NCBI GenBank assembly: GCA_904395865.1
Contig: CAJFNY010000131.1
Span: 1 to 42,487 of the forward strand
From: an uncultured Oscillospiraceae bacterium
GTDB taxonomy: Bacteria > Bacillota > Clostridia > Oscillospirales > Oscillospiraceae
Direction: 5' to 3'
Length of the DNA: 42,487 nucleotides
In this document: piece after piece, positions 1-8,723 of the stretch
How the letters are laid out: each line of letters begins with the position of its first letter
Numbering within the stretch: the first letter of the stretch is position 1
Notes under the pieces: model-generated
Database searches by the model: none
Seen by the model: the letters and a program-made list of their open reading frames with translations, nothing else
What the model was told of the DNA's origin: nothing
Made by a program: the position numbers and the translations under genes

Positions 1-31
1 GGAGTGCCTGCCGCGAAACGGCAGGCACTCC
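1..31. terminator. Perfect 12-bp inverted repeat, probable terminator of the SLH/LRR gene
   Basis: Positions 1-12 and 20-31 are exact inverted copies around a 7-nt loop (GCGAAAC). The hairpin lies 53 bases beyond the stop of the minus-strand surface-protein gene, where its terminator would be expected. Any U-run for the minus strand would fall left of position 1, outside the window, so the terminator call is an inference from position and stem strength. Confidence 0.5.
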
Positions 32-84
32 GGGTTTGAAATCAAAGCAGGCGTTCACCCGCCCGTCCCGCGGGCGGTTCGGGT

Positions 85-1530
85 TTACCCCAGAAACCAC
101 AGGCAGTAGACGACGTCGGCGCGGGGGCAGGCGTCCTTGGCGGAGAAGGTCAGGCCGTCGGTGAGGCCGTTTTCCGCCGCCCAGTCGATGGCCGCCTGGG
201 ACCAGTCGCCGCTGCCGGTGTCCGCCCCGGCCGTTCGGGCCAGAAATGCCAGGATCTGGTCGTAAGCCACAGAACGGTCGGTGCCGAAGACGGTGGCGCT
301 GACGCCGTTGGTGATGCCCTGCTCCGCCGCCCACAGCACGGCCTTGTAGTAGTAGGCGCTCGGGTCGGCCGCGTCGGTGAAGGGGGAAGATGTGGCGGTG
401 GGCTCCGGGGAGCCGGCCGCGCGCCACAGGAAGGTCACGGCCTGGGCCCGGGTCACGGCCGCGTCCGGCGAGAACGTGTCGGCAGAGGTGCCGGTGGTGA
501 TGCCGGCGCCGACCGCCCACGCCACGGCGTCGCCGTAGTAGTCGCCGGTGCTCACGTCGGCGAAGCCGGCCACCGGCTCGCTGAAGTGGACGTTCGCGGT
601 GATCAGCGGATCGTTGCCGCTGCTGACCCGGACGGCGGCCCAATCCAGGGCGGTGCCGTTATAGTACACATCGGTGAGGCCGGTGCAGGCATAGAAGGCC
701 GCCCCCCGGATGCTCTGTATGGTAGAGGGCAGGGTGAGCGTACGCAGGTTGCAGTTCCGGTCGAAGAGATTGGCGTCCACCGTGGTGACGCCCTCCGGGA
801 TGACCAGCTCTTCCAGTGCCGGGCACAGGTCGAACATCATGGAGGGAAGCGACGCCATGGCCGGGGACAACGTCACCTGCGACAGCTGGGGGCAGTCCTG
901 AAACAGCCAGACGCCGGCGTACGTCGCGCTGCCCAGGTCCGCGTCCGTCAGGTTGGGGCAGGATGCAAAGACCGCCTGGTCCAGCTCCCGGACGCTGTCG
1001 GGCAGGGTGATCGAGACGAGGCCGCTGGCCATAAAAGCACCCTGGCCAAGCCCTGTGACGCTGTCGGGCAGGGAGATGCCGGTCAGGGCGGCGCAGTTCA
1101 TAAAGCAGAAGCTGGGGATCTCCGTCACGCCGCGGCCCAGGGTGACGTCGGACAGGCGGATGCAGCTGCGGAACGCGCTCTCTCTCATGGCCGTGACGCT
1201 GTCCGGAATGACCACGCTGGTCAGCGACGTACAGTTGAGGAAGGCATTGGCGCCGATGGACGTGACCGTATCGGGGATGGTCACGCTGGTCAGGCTGCCG
1301 CAATCGGCAAAGGCCCGGTTCCCGATGGAGGTGACGGCCACGCCGTAGATTTCGGCGGGGATCTCGGCCGCGGTCACGGTCGCGTCGCAGTCGGTGATGG
1401 CGCCGGTGGTGGCGTCAAAGTAGATGTTGCCGCCGGCGACCGGGTAGCTGAGCGCCGCGGCGGACGCGGCCGGCGCCATGGCGAGGGCCAGGGCAAGGAT
1501 CAGCGCGAGGGACAGCAGTTTTCGTTTCAT
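85..1530 (-). CDS. SLH-domain, BspA-type leucine-rich-repeat surface protein
   Basis: A secreted protein of 481 residues, probably held on the cell wall. The start is the ATG at 1530, preceded by AAAGGAAG and beginning MKRKLLSL, a classic signal peptide (lysines, hydrophobic core, AxA at about residues 22-26). An in-frame upstream ATG at 1671 would put 47 unlikely residues before the signal peptide. Residues about 45-315 are repeats of the LRR_5/BspA type (SIGxxAFxxCxxLTSVTIPDSV), a fold linked to adhesion or protein binding. Residues 319-481 hold three S-layer-homology modules (FADVSxGDYY...AVAWAVGAGITTGT; FSPDAAVTRAQ), which bind secondary cell-wall polymer. It is monocistronic, between hairpins on both sides. 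The ligand is unknown. Confidence 0.88.
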   Translation of the reverse strand: MKRKLLSLALILALALAMAPAASAAALSYPVAGGNIYFDATTGAITDCDATVTAAEIPAEIYGVAVTSIGNRAFADCGSLTSVTIPDTVTSIGANAFLNCTSLTSVVIPDSVTAMRESAFRSCIRLSDVTLGRGVTEIPSFCFMNCAALTGISLPDSVTGLGQGAFMASGLVSITLPDSVRELDQAVFASCPNLTDADLGSATYAGVWLFQDCPQLSQVTLSPAMASLPSMMFDLCPALEELVIPEGVTTVDANLFDRNCNLRTLTLPSTIQSIRGAAFYACTGLTDVYYNGTALDWAAVRVSSGNDPLITANVHFSEPVAGFADVSTGDYYGDAVAWAVGAGITTGTSADTFSPDAAVTRAQAVTFLWRAAGSPEPTATSSPFTDAADPSAYYYKAVLWAAEQGITNGVSATVFGTDRSVAYDQILAFLARTAGADTGSGDWSQAAIDWAAENGLTDGLTFSAKDACPRADVVYCLWFLG

Positions 1531-1669
1531 GGCAGTTCTTCCTTTCAAAAATATGGCGGTTCTCCGATTCTCACGCGGCGGGCAGGGCCTCCCGCCCTTC
1601 TGCCTCTTTAGACACAGCCCGGAGCCGGAAGGTTTTCGCAAAGAGAAAATTTTTGCGGCATTCATGCAC

Positions 1670-1703
1670 AAAAACGCCGGAACAAAGCGAACTTTGTTCC
1701 GGC
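1670..1703 (-). terminator. Rho-independent terminator of the tRNA-Val gene
   Basis: Read on the minus strand, a 12-bp perfect stem (1676-1687 with 1692-1703) with a TTCG tetraloop is followed directly by G and a run of T (1670-1674). It starts one base after the encoded CCA of the tRNA. The UUCG-type loop plus T-run makes this a textbook intrinsic terminator. Confidence 0.9.
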
Positions 1704-1704
1704 G

Positions 1705-1781
1705 TGGTGGAGACTACTGGACTCGAACCAGTGACCTCTTGCGTGTGAAGCAAGCGCTCTAACCAGCTGAGCTAAGCCTCC
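1705..1781 (-). tRNA. tRNA-Val (anticodon CAC)
   Basis: A complete cloverleaf on the minus strand. The acceptor stem is GGAGGCT with AGTCTCC, the D arm is GCTC...GAGC, the anticodon stem is CTTGC/GCAAG around the loop TTCACAC (anticodon CAC, reading GUG), and the T arm is ACTGG TTCGAGT CCAGT. The discriminator base is A and the 3' CCA is encoded in the DNA at 1705-1707. A promoter lies just upstream and a terminator just downstream, so it is transcribed alone. Confidence 0.95.
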
Positions 1782-1798
1782 GAATCGATTGCCTTGAT

Positions 1799-1827
1799 AT
1801 GATACCATATCCCTTCCGAAAATGCAA
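1799..1827 (-). promoter_or_regulatory. Sigma-A-type promoter of tRNA-Val
   Basis: On the minus strand TTGCAT (1822-1827) and TATCAT (1799-1804) are separated by 17 bases, with the start of transcription expected near 1792, about 11 bases before the mature tRNA 5' end. The -35 and -10 boxes each match the consensus at most positions. Confidence 0.7.
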
Positions 1828-1922
1828 GCACTTTTTTCCGCCGCGCACCGGCCGGCCGCGGCGCGCATAGGATGGCTGCGGGGCACTGCCCCAAGTTGAA
1901 GGACAGAAACGGAGCGAATGGA

Positions 1923-2168
1923 ATGGGCATGGAGTTTCCACTGAGCCGCCTGGAGCCGGGCGAATCCGCCGTCGTCTCCCGCGTGGAGACCGGCGGGGCC
2001 ATGGGCCGGCGGCTCCGGGATCTGGGGCTCATCGCCGGCACGGCCGTCACCTGCCTCGGCCGCAGCCCCTGGGGCGACCCGTCGGCCTACGGTTTTCGCG
2101 GCGCCGTCGTCGCCCTGCGGGCCCGGGACTGCGCCGGCGTGCGGTGTACCCGCGGGGCGCAGCCGTGA
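1923..2168 (+). CDS. feoA: FeoA ferrous iron transport protein A
   Basis: A small cytoplasmic SH3-like protein of 81 residues that supports FeoB-mediated Fe(II) uptake. The protein has the FeoA pattern: PLSRLEPGESAVV, then RRLRDLGLIAGTAV (the conserved L-x-x-L/M-G-hydrophobic-G turn) and a closing strand with FRGAVVALRARDC. I chose the ATG at 1923 because GGAG lies 8 bases upstream; an ATG at 1929 would serve equally, and one at 1872 would add 17 residues with no family match. Its stop overlaps the probable GTG start of feoB. No convincing promoter is visible upstream, and no Fur box was found by eye. Confidence 0.9.
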   Translation: MGMEFPLSRLEPGESAVVSRVETGGAMGRRLRDLGLIAGTAVTCLGRSPWGDPSAYGFRGAVVALRARDCAGVRCTRGAQP

Positions 2169-4207
2169 GCGGGCGCACCGCCGCCCTGGCCGGCAATCCC
2201 AACGTGGGCAAGAGCACGGTGTTCAACGGCCTGACCGGCCTCCGCCAGCACACGGGCAACTGGCCCGGCAAGACCGTGGCCGTGGCCCGCGGCCGGTGCG
2301 CCTCGGACCGGCGGACGTACGAGCTGGTGGACCTGCCGGGCACGTACGCCCTGCGGGCCCGGTCGGCCGAGGAGGCGGTGACGCGGGACGCTCTCTGCTT
2401 CGGCCGGCCGGACGCGGCCGTCGTCGTCTGCGACGGCGGCTGTCTGGAGCGGAACCTGGTGCTGGCGCTGCAGATTTTCGAGACGGGGCTGCCGGCAGTG
2501 GTCTGCGTCAATCTGCTGGACGAGGCGCGGCGCCGCGGCGTCCGGGTGGACCTGGAGGAGCTGTCCCGCTGCCTGGGCGTGCCCGTGGTGGGGACGGTGG
2601 CCCGGCGGAAGGCGAGCCTCCGGCAGGTGCCGGCGGCGCTGGACGCGCTGCTGGACGGCTCATGGGACGGCGAGCCGCTTCGGCCGCAGTACGACCCCAT
2701 CGTCGAGGCGGCCGCCGCCCACGTGGCGGCCGCCCTGGCGCCGGGGCTGCGAGGCCGGCTGGACGGCCGCTGGCTGGCCCTGCGGCTGCTGGAGGGAGAC
2801 CGGCCGCTGCTGGCCCGGGCCGAGGAATTCCTGGGCTGGCGCTTCACCGGCGACGGTACCGTGGCCGCGGCCCTGGCGGCCGCCCGGGTACAGCTGGCCG
2901 CCGCCGGCATGGACGGCGCGGCCCTGGCCGAGGAGCTCTCGGCCGTCCCGGTGCGGACGGCCCAGGTGATCGCGGCGCGGGTCGTGACGCGCACGGCCGC
3001 GCCCGACCGGGACGCGCGGCTGGACGCCGTACTGACCGGCCGGCGGACGGCCTTCCCGGTGATGCTGGCGCTGCTGGCAGCCATCTTCTACCTGACGGCC
3101 GTGGGGGCCAACGGGCCGTCGGCGTGGCTCTCGTCGATGTTTGAGGCGCTGGGGGCGCGGCTGTCGGCCTGGCTGGCCGGCGCGCCGGCGGCCGTCCGCG
3201 GCGCGCTGGTGGACGGCGTCTACCGGGGCCTGACGGCCGTCATCGCCGTGATGCTGCCGCCCATGGCCATCTTCTTCCCGCTGTTCACCCTGCTGGAGGA
3301 CGCCGGCTACCTGCCGCGGGTGGCGTACAACCTCGACAAGCCGCTGGAGAAGTGCCGCGCCTGCGGCAAGCAGGCGCTGACGATGATGATGGGCTTCGGC
3401 TGCAACGCCGCCGGCGTCGTGGGCTGCCGGATCCTGGACTCGCCGCGGGAGCGGCTGCTGGCCATGGTGACGAACGGCTTCGTGCCGTGCAACGGCCGCT
3501 TCCCGACGCTGATCGCCGCGGCGTCGCTCTTCCTGGCGGGCGGCGCCGGGACGGCCCTGGCGCTGACGGCCGCCGTCACCCTGGCCGTGGGCGCGACGCT
3601 GGCGGCCACGGCGCTGCTGGCCCGGACGGTGCTCCGCGGCACGCCGTCGGCGTACACGCTGGAGCTGCCGCCGTACCGCCGGCCCCAGCTGGGGCAGACG
3701 GTGGTGCGCTCGCTGCTGGACCGGGCGGTGTTCGTCCTGGGGCGGGCGGCGGCCGTGGCGGCGCCGGCGGGGCTGGTGATCTGGCTGCTGGGCCAGGCGG
3801 AGGCGGGCGGCGTGCCGCTGCTGCAGCGGTGCGCGGCGTTCCTCGACCCGGCAGGCCGCCTGCTGGGAATGGACGGGACGATCCTTCTGGCCTTCGTCCT
3901 GGCGCTGCCGGCCAACGAGCTGGTGCTGCCCCTGGCCCTGATGATCTACCAGGCCCAGGGGACGCTGGGCGGCGTCGGCACCACGGCGGCGCTGGGAGAG
4001 GTCCTCCGGGCCAACGGCTGGACGGCGGTGACGGCCGTCTGCGTCGGGCTGTTCACGCTGTTCCACTGGCCGTGCTCCACGACGCTGCTGACCGTCCGCC
4101 GGGAGTCGGGCAGCTGGCGCTGGGCCGCCCTGGCCGCGGCGCTGCCGACGGCCTTCGGCGCGGCAGCCTGCTCTCTGGTGGCCGCCGCGGCCCGCCTTTT
4201 GGGATAG
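2165..4207 (+). CDS. feoB: FeoB ferrous iron transporter
   Basis: A membrane Fe(II) transporter with a cytoplasmic G domain, 680 residues from the GTG at 2165, which overlaps the feoA stop (GTGA). An ATG at 2144 inside feoA is an alternative. G1 is GNPNVGKST (10-18), the switch region is TGNWPGKTV, G3 is DLPG (56-59) and G4 is NLLD (116-119). A helical linker (about 170-280) leads to a membrane region with two gate segments around GFGCNAAGVVGCR (about 412) and NGFVPCNGRFPTL, which carry the pore cysteines typical of FeoB. Length is normal for the shorter Firmicutes form and no FeoC follows. The two genes form one transcription unit ending at the hairpin 15 bases downstream. Substrate preference for iron is inferred from family and context. 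Confidence 0.93.
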   Translation: MSGRTAALAGNPNVGKSTVFNGLTGLRQHTGNWPGKTVAVARGRCASDRRTYELVDLPGTYALRARSAEEAVTRDALCFGRPDAAVVVCDGGCLERNLVLALQIFETGLPAVVCVNLLDEARRRGVRVDLEELSRCLGVPVVGTVARRKASLRQVPAALDALLDGSWDGEPLRPQYDPIVEAAAAHVAAALAPGLRGRLDGRWLALRLLEGDRPLLARAEEFLGWRFTGDGTVAAALAAARVQLAAAGMDGAALAEELSAVPVRTAQVIAARVVTRTAAPDRDARLDAVLTGRRTAFPVMLALLAAIFYLTAVGANGPSAWLSSMFEALGARLSAWLAGAPAAVRGALVDGVYRGLTAVIAVMLPPMAIFFPLFTLLEDAGYLPRVAYNLDKPLEKCRACGKQALTMMMGFGCNAAGVVGCRILDSPRERLLAMVTNGFVPCNGRFPTLIAAASLFLAGGAGTALALTAAVTLAVGATLAATALLARTVLRGTPSAYTLELPPYRRPQLGQTVVRSLLDRAVFVLGRAAAVAAPAGLVIWLLGQAEAGGVPLLQRCAAFLDPAGRLLGMDGTILLAFVLALPANELVLPLALMIYQAQGTLGGVGTTAALGEVLRANGWTAVTAVCVGLFTLFHWPCSTTLLTVRRESGSWRWAALAAALPTAFGAAACSLVAAAARLLG

Positions 4208-4221
4208 GACGCACGCACAAA

Positions 4222-4252
4222 GCCGGACGGGCGAGCGCCCGTCCGGCGTTTT
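4222..4252. terminator. Bidirectional terminator between feoB and xylB
   Basis: A GC-rich inverted repeat (4222-4247, arms of 10-12 bp) is followed by GTTTT on the plus strand and by TTTGTG on the minus strand. It lies between two convergent genes, so it can end both transcripts. Confidence 0.85.
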
Positions 4253-4268
4253 CCATGGTATAGGCCCG

Positions 4269-5732
4269 TCAGTCGGCCAGCACCGACCGCACGGCCGGAT
4301 ACAGCCGGCGGAAGCGGGCGTAGGCCGCGTCGTAGCGGTCGGCCGCCGCCATGTCCGGCTCCGTGACCGACGAGACGCGGACGATGGCGTCCGCCGCCTC
4401 GGCCGCGTCGGCGTATTCACCGCAGGCCACAGCCGCCAGCATGGCCGCGCCCAGGCCCGGCCCCTCCTCCACGGCGATGGACTCCACCGGCATCCGCAGG
4501 ATGTCGGCCGTGATCTGCCGCCAGGCCGGACTTTTGGCGCCGCCGCCGCAGATCCGCGTCCGCGGGACCGTCAGGCCCAGGCCGCGGGCCAGCTCCACCG
4601 AATCCCGCAGGGCGAAGGTCACGCCCTCCAGCACCGCCTGGGTCAGCTGGGCGCGGGTCGTGTCCAGGGACAGGCCCACGAAGGCGCCGCGGGCGTCCGG
4701 ATCGTTGTGGGGCGTCCGCTCGCCCATGAGGTACGGCGCGAACAGCACCGGATTCGTGCCGCCGGGGACGAAGCCGGCCTGCTCGGCCGCGAAGTCCGCG
4801 GCCCGGAGGATGTCGCCGGCCCACCACTGGTTGCAGGCCGCGGCGCTGAGGATGCAGCCCATCAGGTGCCACCGGCCCGTGGCGTGGGCGAAGGAATGGA
4901 GGGCGTGGTTGTCCGGCAGGCGGAAGGCGTCGCTGGCGATGAACACCGTGCCCGACGTTCCCAGGGAGACGTTGCACGCCCCGTCCCGGACGGTGCCGGT
5001 GCCCACGGCCGCGGCGGCGTTGTCCCCGGCGCCGGCCACGACGCGGACCGTCTCCGGCAGGCCCAGGGCCGCGGCGGCCTCGGGCAGCAGCGTTCCCACC
5101 ACGTCGGCGCTCTCGTGGAGCTCCGGCAGCCACGCGGTATCCACCCCGCAGAGGTCCGCCATCTCCGGCGACCAGCGGCGGTGCGCCACGTCCAGCAGCA
5201 GCGTCCCCGAGGCGTCGGAGCAGTCGGTGGCGCAGATGCCCGTCATCCGGTACGTCAGGTAGTCCTTGGGCAGCAGGATCCTGGCGATCCGCCCGAAGTG
5301 CTCCGGCTCGTTGGCCCGGAGCCACAGGAGCTTCGGCGCCGTGAAGCCGGCGAAGGCGATGTTGCCGGTGTACGCGGCCAGCTTCTCCCGGCCCACCGTG
5401 CCGTTGAGCCACGCCGTTTCCCGGCCGGTGCGGCCGTCGTTCCAGAGGATGGCCGGGCGGACGACCCGGCCGTCCCGGTCCAGGGCCACCAGGCCGTGCA
5501 TCTGCCCGCCGAAGCTGACGGCGCCGATCTGCGCCGGGTCGGCCCCGGCCAGCAGCTCGGCCATGCCGTCCACCGTGGCGCGCCACCAGTCCTCTGGGTC
5601 CTGCTCGGCCCAGCCCGTCCGGGGCATGGACAGCGGGTAACTGCGGGAGACGGTGCGCACCACCGTCCCGTCGGCGGCCATGCGCAGCAGCTTCACCGAC
5701 GAGGTGCCCAGGTCAATTCCGATGTATTCCAT
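4269..5732 (-). CDS. xylB: Xylulokinase (FGGY family)
   Basis: Phosphorylates D-xylulose to D-xylulose 5-phosphate in the cytoplasm, feeding the pentose phosphate pathway. The 487 residues are full length for XylB. Visible motifs are the phosphate-binding DLGTSSVK (7-14), GWAEQDPEDWW, SFGGQMHGLV (substrate loop), ILWNDGRT, GAGDNAAAAVGTG (catalytic Asp) and GTSGTVF, and a C-terminal CGGGAKSPAWRQI adenosine motif. The start ATG at 5732 has GGAGGAA upstream. It is the last gene of a minus-strand unit, 16 bases after the FliB-like gene. There is no xylose isomerase or transporter nearby, so the xylulose source is elsewhere in the genome. Another pentulose substrate is possible but the match to XylB is strong. 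Confidence 0.9.
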   Translation of the reverse strand: MEYIGIDLGTSSVKLLRMAADGTVVRTVSRSYPLSMPRTGWAEQDPEDWWRATVDGMAELLAGADPAQIGAVSFGGQMHGLVALDRDGRVVRPAILWNDGRTGRETAWLNGTVGREKLAAYTGNIAFAGFTAPKLLWLRANEPEHFGRIARILLPKDYLTYRMTGICATDCSDASGTLLLDVAHRRWSPEMADLCGVDTAWLPELHESADVVGTLLPEAAAALGLPETVRVVAGAGDNAAAAVGTGTVRDGACNVSLGTSGTVFIASDAFRLPDNHALHSFAHATGRWHLMGCILSAAACNQWWAGDILRAADFAAEQAGFVPGGTNPVLFAPYLMGERTPHNDPDARGAFVGLSLDTTRAQLTQAVLEGVTFALRDSVELARGLGLTVPRTRICGGGAKSPAWRQITADILRMPVESIAVEEGPGLGAAMLAAVACGEYADAAEAADAIVRVSSVTEPDMAAADRYDAAYARFRRLYPAVRSVLAD

Positions 5733-5748
5733 AGTCCGTTCCTCCGTT

Positions 5749-6843
5749 TCACCAGGCCGCGGCCGTCAGGGCCGCGGGGGACAGCTCCGGCCGCGCCGCC
5801 AGCCGGTCCAGCAGCCGCGTCCGATTCTCCTCCGAGTGCTCCACCTCCCGGCTGAACCGGTGGAGCACGTCGATCCGGGCGGGGCCGTCGGCCCCGGCGG
5901 GCCAGCGTGCGGCCGTCAGCTCCCGGACGGCCAGCACCGCGAAGGCCGCCAGCTGCACCCGCGGCAGCAGCCGCCGGTCCACCACGGCCTTGAGGAAGTA
6001 GCGGTAGAGGAAGTAGTGCAGCAGGTGCTCGTATTCGTGGGCCCACGGCCCGTCGGCCGCGGCGAAGCGGCGGCGGTCCGCCTCCGTCCGCGGGGCGGCC
6101 AGGGCCGCGTCCAGCAGGTCCGTCCACCGGCCGTTGATGGCCTCCAGGTCCCGCAGGGCCGGGAGCAGCGCCGCGGCGCCGGCGGGGTCGGTCCCGGGCG
6201 TCCGGCGCGGGCGGTACCCGGCGGCGTACCGGGCCGTCACCCGCTCCAGCCGGGCCATGCGCCGGCCGTCCAGCGCCCGCTGCAGGGACTGGGCGAAGGC
6301 CAGCAGCCACCCCAGCCGCTGCTGCCACGGCGCCGACCGGTCCTGGACGATGGCGAAGGCCGTCCGCCGGGCGGCCAGCAGGTCGTAGAACCGGCGGGCG
6401 TCCAGGTCGTTGCAGCCGGAGAGGGGCTCGTCGGTGGTCTCCTCCACCAGCTGCACCGGCGCGGCGTCGGCCAGCAGCAGCCGCGCCGCCTCGGGGCAGG
6501 CCATGGTCAGGCACCACTCCCGCAGCGCGCCGTACTCCTCGGCGAACCGGGGATACAGCCGGCACGACTGGCTCAGCCGCGCCTCGCCCAGCTGCCGCTG
6601 GATGCGGCAGAGCCCGTCGCCGTCGAGCATCGGGCACAGCCCGCCCGCCAGGGCCAGGCACGCGCCGTCGCCGTCCGCGGCCATGGCCCGGGTCAGGTCG
6701 GCGCCCAGGGGGCCGTCCACGGTCCGGTAGAAGGCGGCCGTCTCCGGCTCCAGGGCGATGGACCAGTCGCGGCAGCACGTGTCGGGGCAGGCGCCGCAGG
6801 TGCATTGAAACTGCCGGAAGTACGCCGGCATGCGCAGCTTCAT
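5749..6843 (-). CDS. FliB-like cysteine-rich protein (putative flagellin lysine N-methylase family)
   Basis: Resembles FliB, the family annotated as flagellin lysine-N-methylase, with 364 residues. The N-terminus is the diagnostic part: CTCGACPDTCCRDW gives C14, C16, C19, C23 and C24, followed by C62, C70 (GGLCPML), C79 (DGLCRIQ) and C94 (SQSCRLYPR), a set that suggests Fe-S cluster binding. The rest is helical with no motif I recognise. The start has GGAGGG upstream. It sits 19 bases after the MBL gene and 16 bases before xylB. There are no flagellar genes in the window, so the target need not be flagellin, and the YkgJ-like cysteine pattern may indicate another role. The family call is fairly secure; the reaction is not. 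Confidence 0.75.
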   Translation of the reverse strand: MKLRMPAYFRQFQCTCGACPDTCCRDWSIALEPETAAFYRTVDGPLGADLTRAMAADGDGACLALAGGLCPMLDGDGLCRIQRQLGEARLSQSCRLYPRFAEEYGALREWCLTMACPEAARLLLADAAPVQLVEETTDEPLSGCNDLDARRFYDLLAARRTAFAIVQDRSAPWQQRLGWLLAFAQSLQRALDGRRMARLERVTARYAAGYRPRRTPGTDPAGAAALLPALRDLEAINGRWTDLLDAALAAPRTEADRRRFAAADGPWAHEYEHLLHYFLYRYFLKAVVDRRLLPRVQLAAFAVLAVRELTAARWPAGADGPARIDVLHRFSREVEHSEENRTRLLDRLAARPELSPAALTAAAW

Positions 6844-6862
6844 GGGAATCCCTCCGCTTCCG

Positions 6863-7744
6863 TCAGGCGCTCCGCCGCCACCACTGGTAGTTGTCGTCGA
6901 AAAAGACGTCCAGCAGCTTCTCCCCGCGGAGGTACGAGAGGCACGAGCGGAGCGTCGCCCCCACGGTGGCGTACTGGTTGTGCACCATCTTCATCTCATA
7001 CCGGCAGAACACCGCGCGGATCACCTGCTCGGCCGTCATGGGCTCGGCCAGCAGCTCCAGCAGCAGGTCCAGCACGGCCCGGGTCTGGCGGCGGTTGGCG
7101 GCGATCAGCGGGTGCAGGTCGGCCGTCGGCTCGGCGTGGGACGGGATGAACAGCCGCCCCTCCATCGTCTCCAGCCGGTCCAGCGTCTCCAGGTACGCGC
7201 CCACGTCGTACAGGTACGACACGTGGTACTTCTCCAGCGCCTCCTCCGAGAGCACCGCGTCGGCCACGAACCAGACGTCGTCGTCCGTCCGGTAGCCCAC
7301 CATGCCGGCGGCGTGGCCGTGGAGGTCGGCGAACGTCAGCCCCGGCGGCAGCACGTCCTCCGTCAGCGCCCGGCAGTCGGAGGGCTTGGCCTCCAGGAAC
7401 TTGTTGCGGATCTCCCGGTACGGGTGGGCGCCGAAGAGCACCATGGGCTCCAGCACCGGGTCCCGGACGAACGGCGCCTCCACGCCCCACGCGTAGGCCG
7501 GCACGCCGGTGCGCGCCTGCAGCAGGCTGTTGCCGCCCACGTGGTCGGCGTGGGAGTGGGTGTTGAAGATGGCGGTCAGGGTCCAGCCCCGCTCCTCCAG
7601 GTGGCGCAGGAGCCGCTTGGCGGCGCCGCCGTCGCTGCCGCTGTCGATGCAGCAGACGCGGCCGGGGCTGTGCTCGTAGACGCCGACGCGGGTCGGGCAG
7701 TCCATGTACCAGGTGCGGGGGCCGACGGATATCAGTTCGTACAT
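6863..7744 (-). CDS. MBL-fold metallo-hydrolase
   Basis: A metallo-beta-lactamase-fold hydrolase of 293 residues, first gene of the three-gene minus-strand unit. The metal site is complete: NTHSHADH at 61-68 (H63, H65, D67, H68), the next histidine in LHGHAAGMV (about 161-165), the bridging aspartate in FVADAVL and the last histidine in IPSHAEP. This arrangement fits the glyoxalase II/YcbL-like group, whose substrates are thioesters or other small molecules, but nothing in the sequence fixes the substrate. The start follows GGAGGAAGCGT and an extended -10 promoter lies 42 bases upstream. The link to xylB and the FliB-like gene is positional only. Confidence 0.85.
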   Translation of the reverse strand: MYELISVGPRTWYMDCPTRVGVYEHSPGRVCCIDSGSDGGAAKRLLRHLEERGWTLTAIFNTHSHADHVGGNSLLQARTGVPAYAWGVEAPFVRDPVLEPMVLFGAHPYREIRNKFLEAKPSDCRALTEDVLPPGLTFADLHGHAAGMVGYRTDDDVWFVADAVLSEEALEKYHVSYLYDVGAYLETLDRLETMEGRLFIPSHAEPTADLHPLIAANRRQTRAVLDLLLELLAEPMTAEQVIRAVFCRYEMKMVHNQYATVGATLRSCLSYLRGEKLLDVFFDDNYQWWRRSA

Positions 7745-7785
7745 ACGCTTCCTCCAGAGCTCCGGCGCGGGCCGGGATTTACTCC

Positions 7786-7814
7786 ATCATACCACCAAAG
7801 GCCGCAAATGTCAC
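7786..7814 (-). promoter_or_regulatory. Promoter of the MBL-fliB-xylB unit
   Basis: On the minus strand GTGACA (7809-7814) and TATGAT (7786-7791) are 17 bases apart, and the -10 is extended by TG one base before it. It is back to back with the proBAC promoter, sharing only about 30 bases between the two -35 boxes. Confidence 0.7.
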
Positions 7815-7841
7815 GCCCGCAGGAAAATGTCCGCCGGGGCC

Positions 7842-7871
7842 TTGTGCCGCCCGGCGGCCGTGTGGTACAAT
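7842..7871 (+). promoter_or_regulatory. Promoter of the proBAC operon
   Basis: TTGTGC (7842-7847) and TACAAT (7866-7871) are separated by 18 bases, with a leader of about 48 bases before the proB start. No obvious operator or leader structure is seen. Confidence 0.65.
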
Positions 7872-7925
7872 ATCCGGGAACGGCGGCCCTCCCGCCGCCA
7901 CCAAACTGTTAAGGAGAACTGCACC

Positions 7926-8723
7926 ATGCGCATCGTCGTCAAGGTGGGCACTTCCACCCTGGCCCACCCCACCGGGCGGCTGAACATCCGCCGGGTCGAG
8001 TGCCTCTGCAAGACCCTGGCCGACCTGAAAAACGCCGGCCACGAGATCATCCTCGTCTCCTCCGGCGCCATCGGCATGGGCGTCGGCAAGCTGAACCTGC
8101 CGGGCCGCCCGGCCGACATGCCCACGAAGCAGGCCGCCGCCGCCGTGGGCCAGTGCGAGCTGATGTATACGTACGACAAGCTCTTTGAGGAGTACCACCA
8201 CACCGTCGCCCAGATCCTCCTGACCGGCTCCGACGTGGAGAACGAGGTCCGGCACCGGAACTTCCGCAACACGATCTTCCGCCTGCTGGAGCTGGGCGCC
8301 CTGCCCATCATCAACGAGAACGACGCCGTCGTCACCGACGAGATCGGCGTCTACAACACCATCGGCGAGAACGACACCCTCTCGGCCATCGTGGCCGTCA
8401 GCGTCTCGGCGGACCTGCTGGTCCTGCTCAGCGACATCGACGGGCTCTACACCGCCGACCCCCGCCGCGACCCCACGGCCCGGCTGATCCCGGAGGTGGA
8501 GGCCGTGACGCCGGAGATCGAGGCCCTGGCCGGCGGGAAGGGCTCGTCCCTGGGCACCGGCGGCATGGCCACGAAGCTCTCCGCCGCCCGGATGGCCACC
8601 GCCGCCGGCACCGACATGATCATCGCCAACGGCGCCGACCCCGGCGTCCTCTACGCCATCGTGGAGGGCCGCCCGGTGGGGACGCGCTTCCTGGCGCGAA
8701 AGGAGCACGCACCATGCAAGTGA
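7926..8723 (+). CDS. proB: Glutamate 5-kinase, short form without PUA domain
   Basis: First step of proline synthesis: ATP-dependent phosphorylation of L-glutamate to gamma-glutamyl phosphate. The 265 residues form an amino-acid-kinase fold with KVGTST (6-11), VSSGAIGMG, the glutamate-binding FNENDAV-type segment ([11 protein letters not shown]) and [11 protein letters not shown], then [15 protein letters not shown]. The C-terminal PUA domain found in the E. coli enzyme is absent, as in many Firmicutes. The start at 7926 has AAGGAGA 8 bases upstream. It overlaps proA by 10 bases, which suggests translational coupling. Feedback inhibition by proline is usual for the family. Confidence 0.95.
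   Translation: MRIVVKVGTSTLAHPTGRLNIRRVECLCKTLADLKNAGHEIILVSSGAIGMGVGKLNLPGRPADMPTKQAAAAVGQCELMYTYDKLFEEYHHTVAQILLTGSDVENEVRHRNFRNTIFRLLELGALPIINENDAVVTDEIGVYNTIGENDTLSAIVAVSVSADLLVLLSDIDGLYTADPRRDPTARLIPEVEAVTPEIEALAGGKGSSLGTGGMATKLSAARMATAAGTDMIIANGADPGVLYAIVEGRPVGTRFLARKEHAPCK

Noticed and set aside
1705..1781. tRNA-Val as the attachment site of the island
   Set aside because: The tRNA lies 15 kb from the island edge with intact backbone operons between, and no partial tRNA copy was seen near 17 kb or 42 kb.
2660..4420. Long open frame of 586 codons antisense to feoB
   Set aside because: It is rich in Arg, Gln and Pro with no domain pattern, as expected for the shadow of a high-GC gene, and feoB on the other strand has all family motifs.
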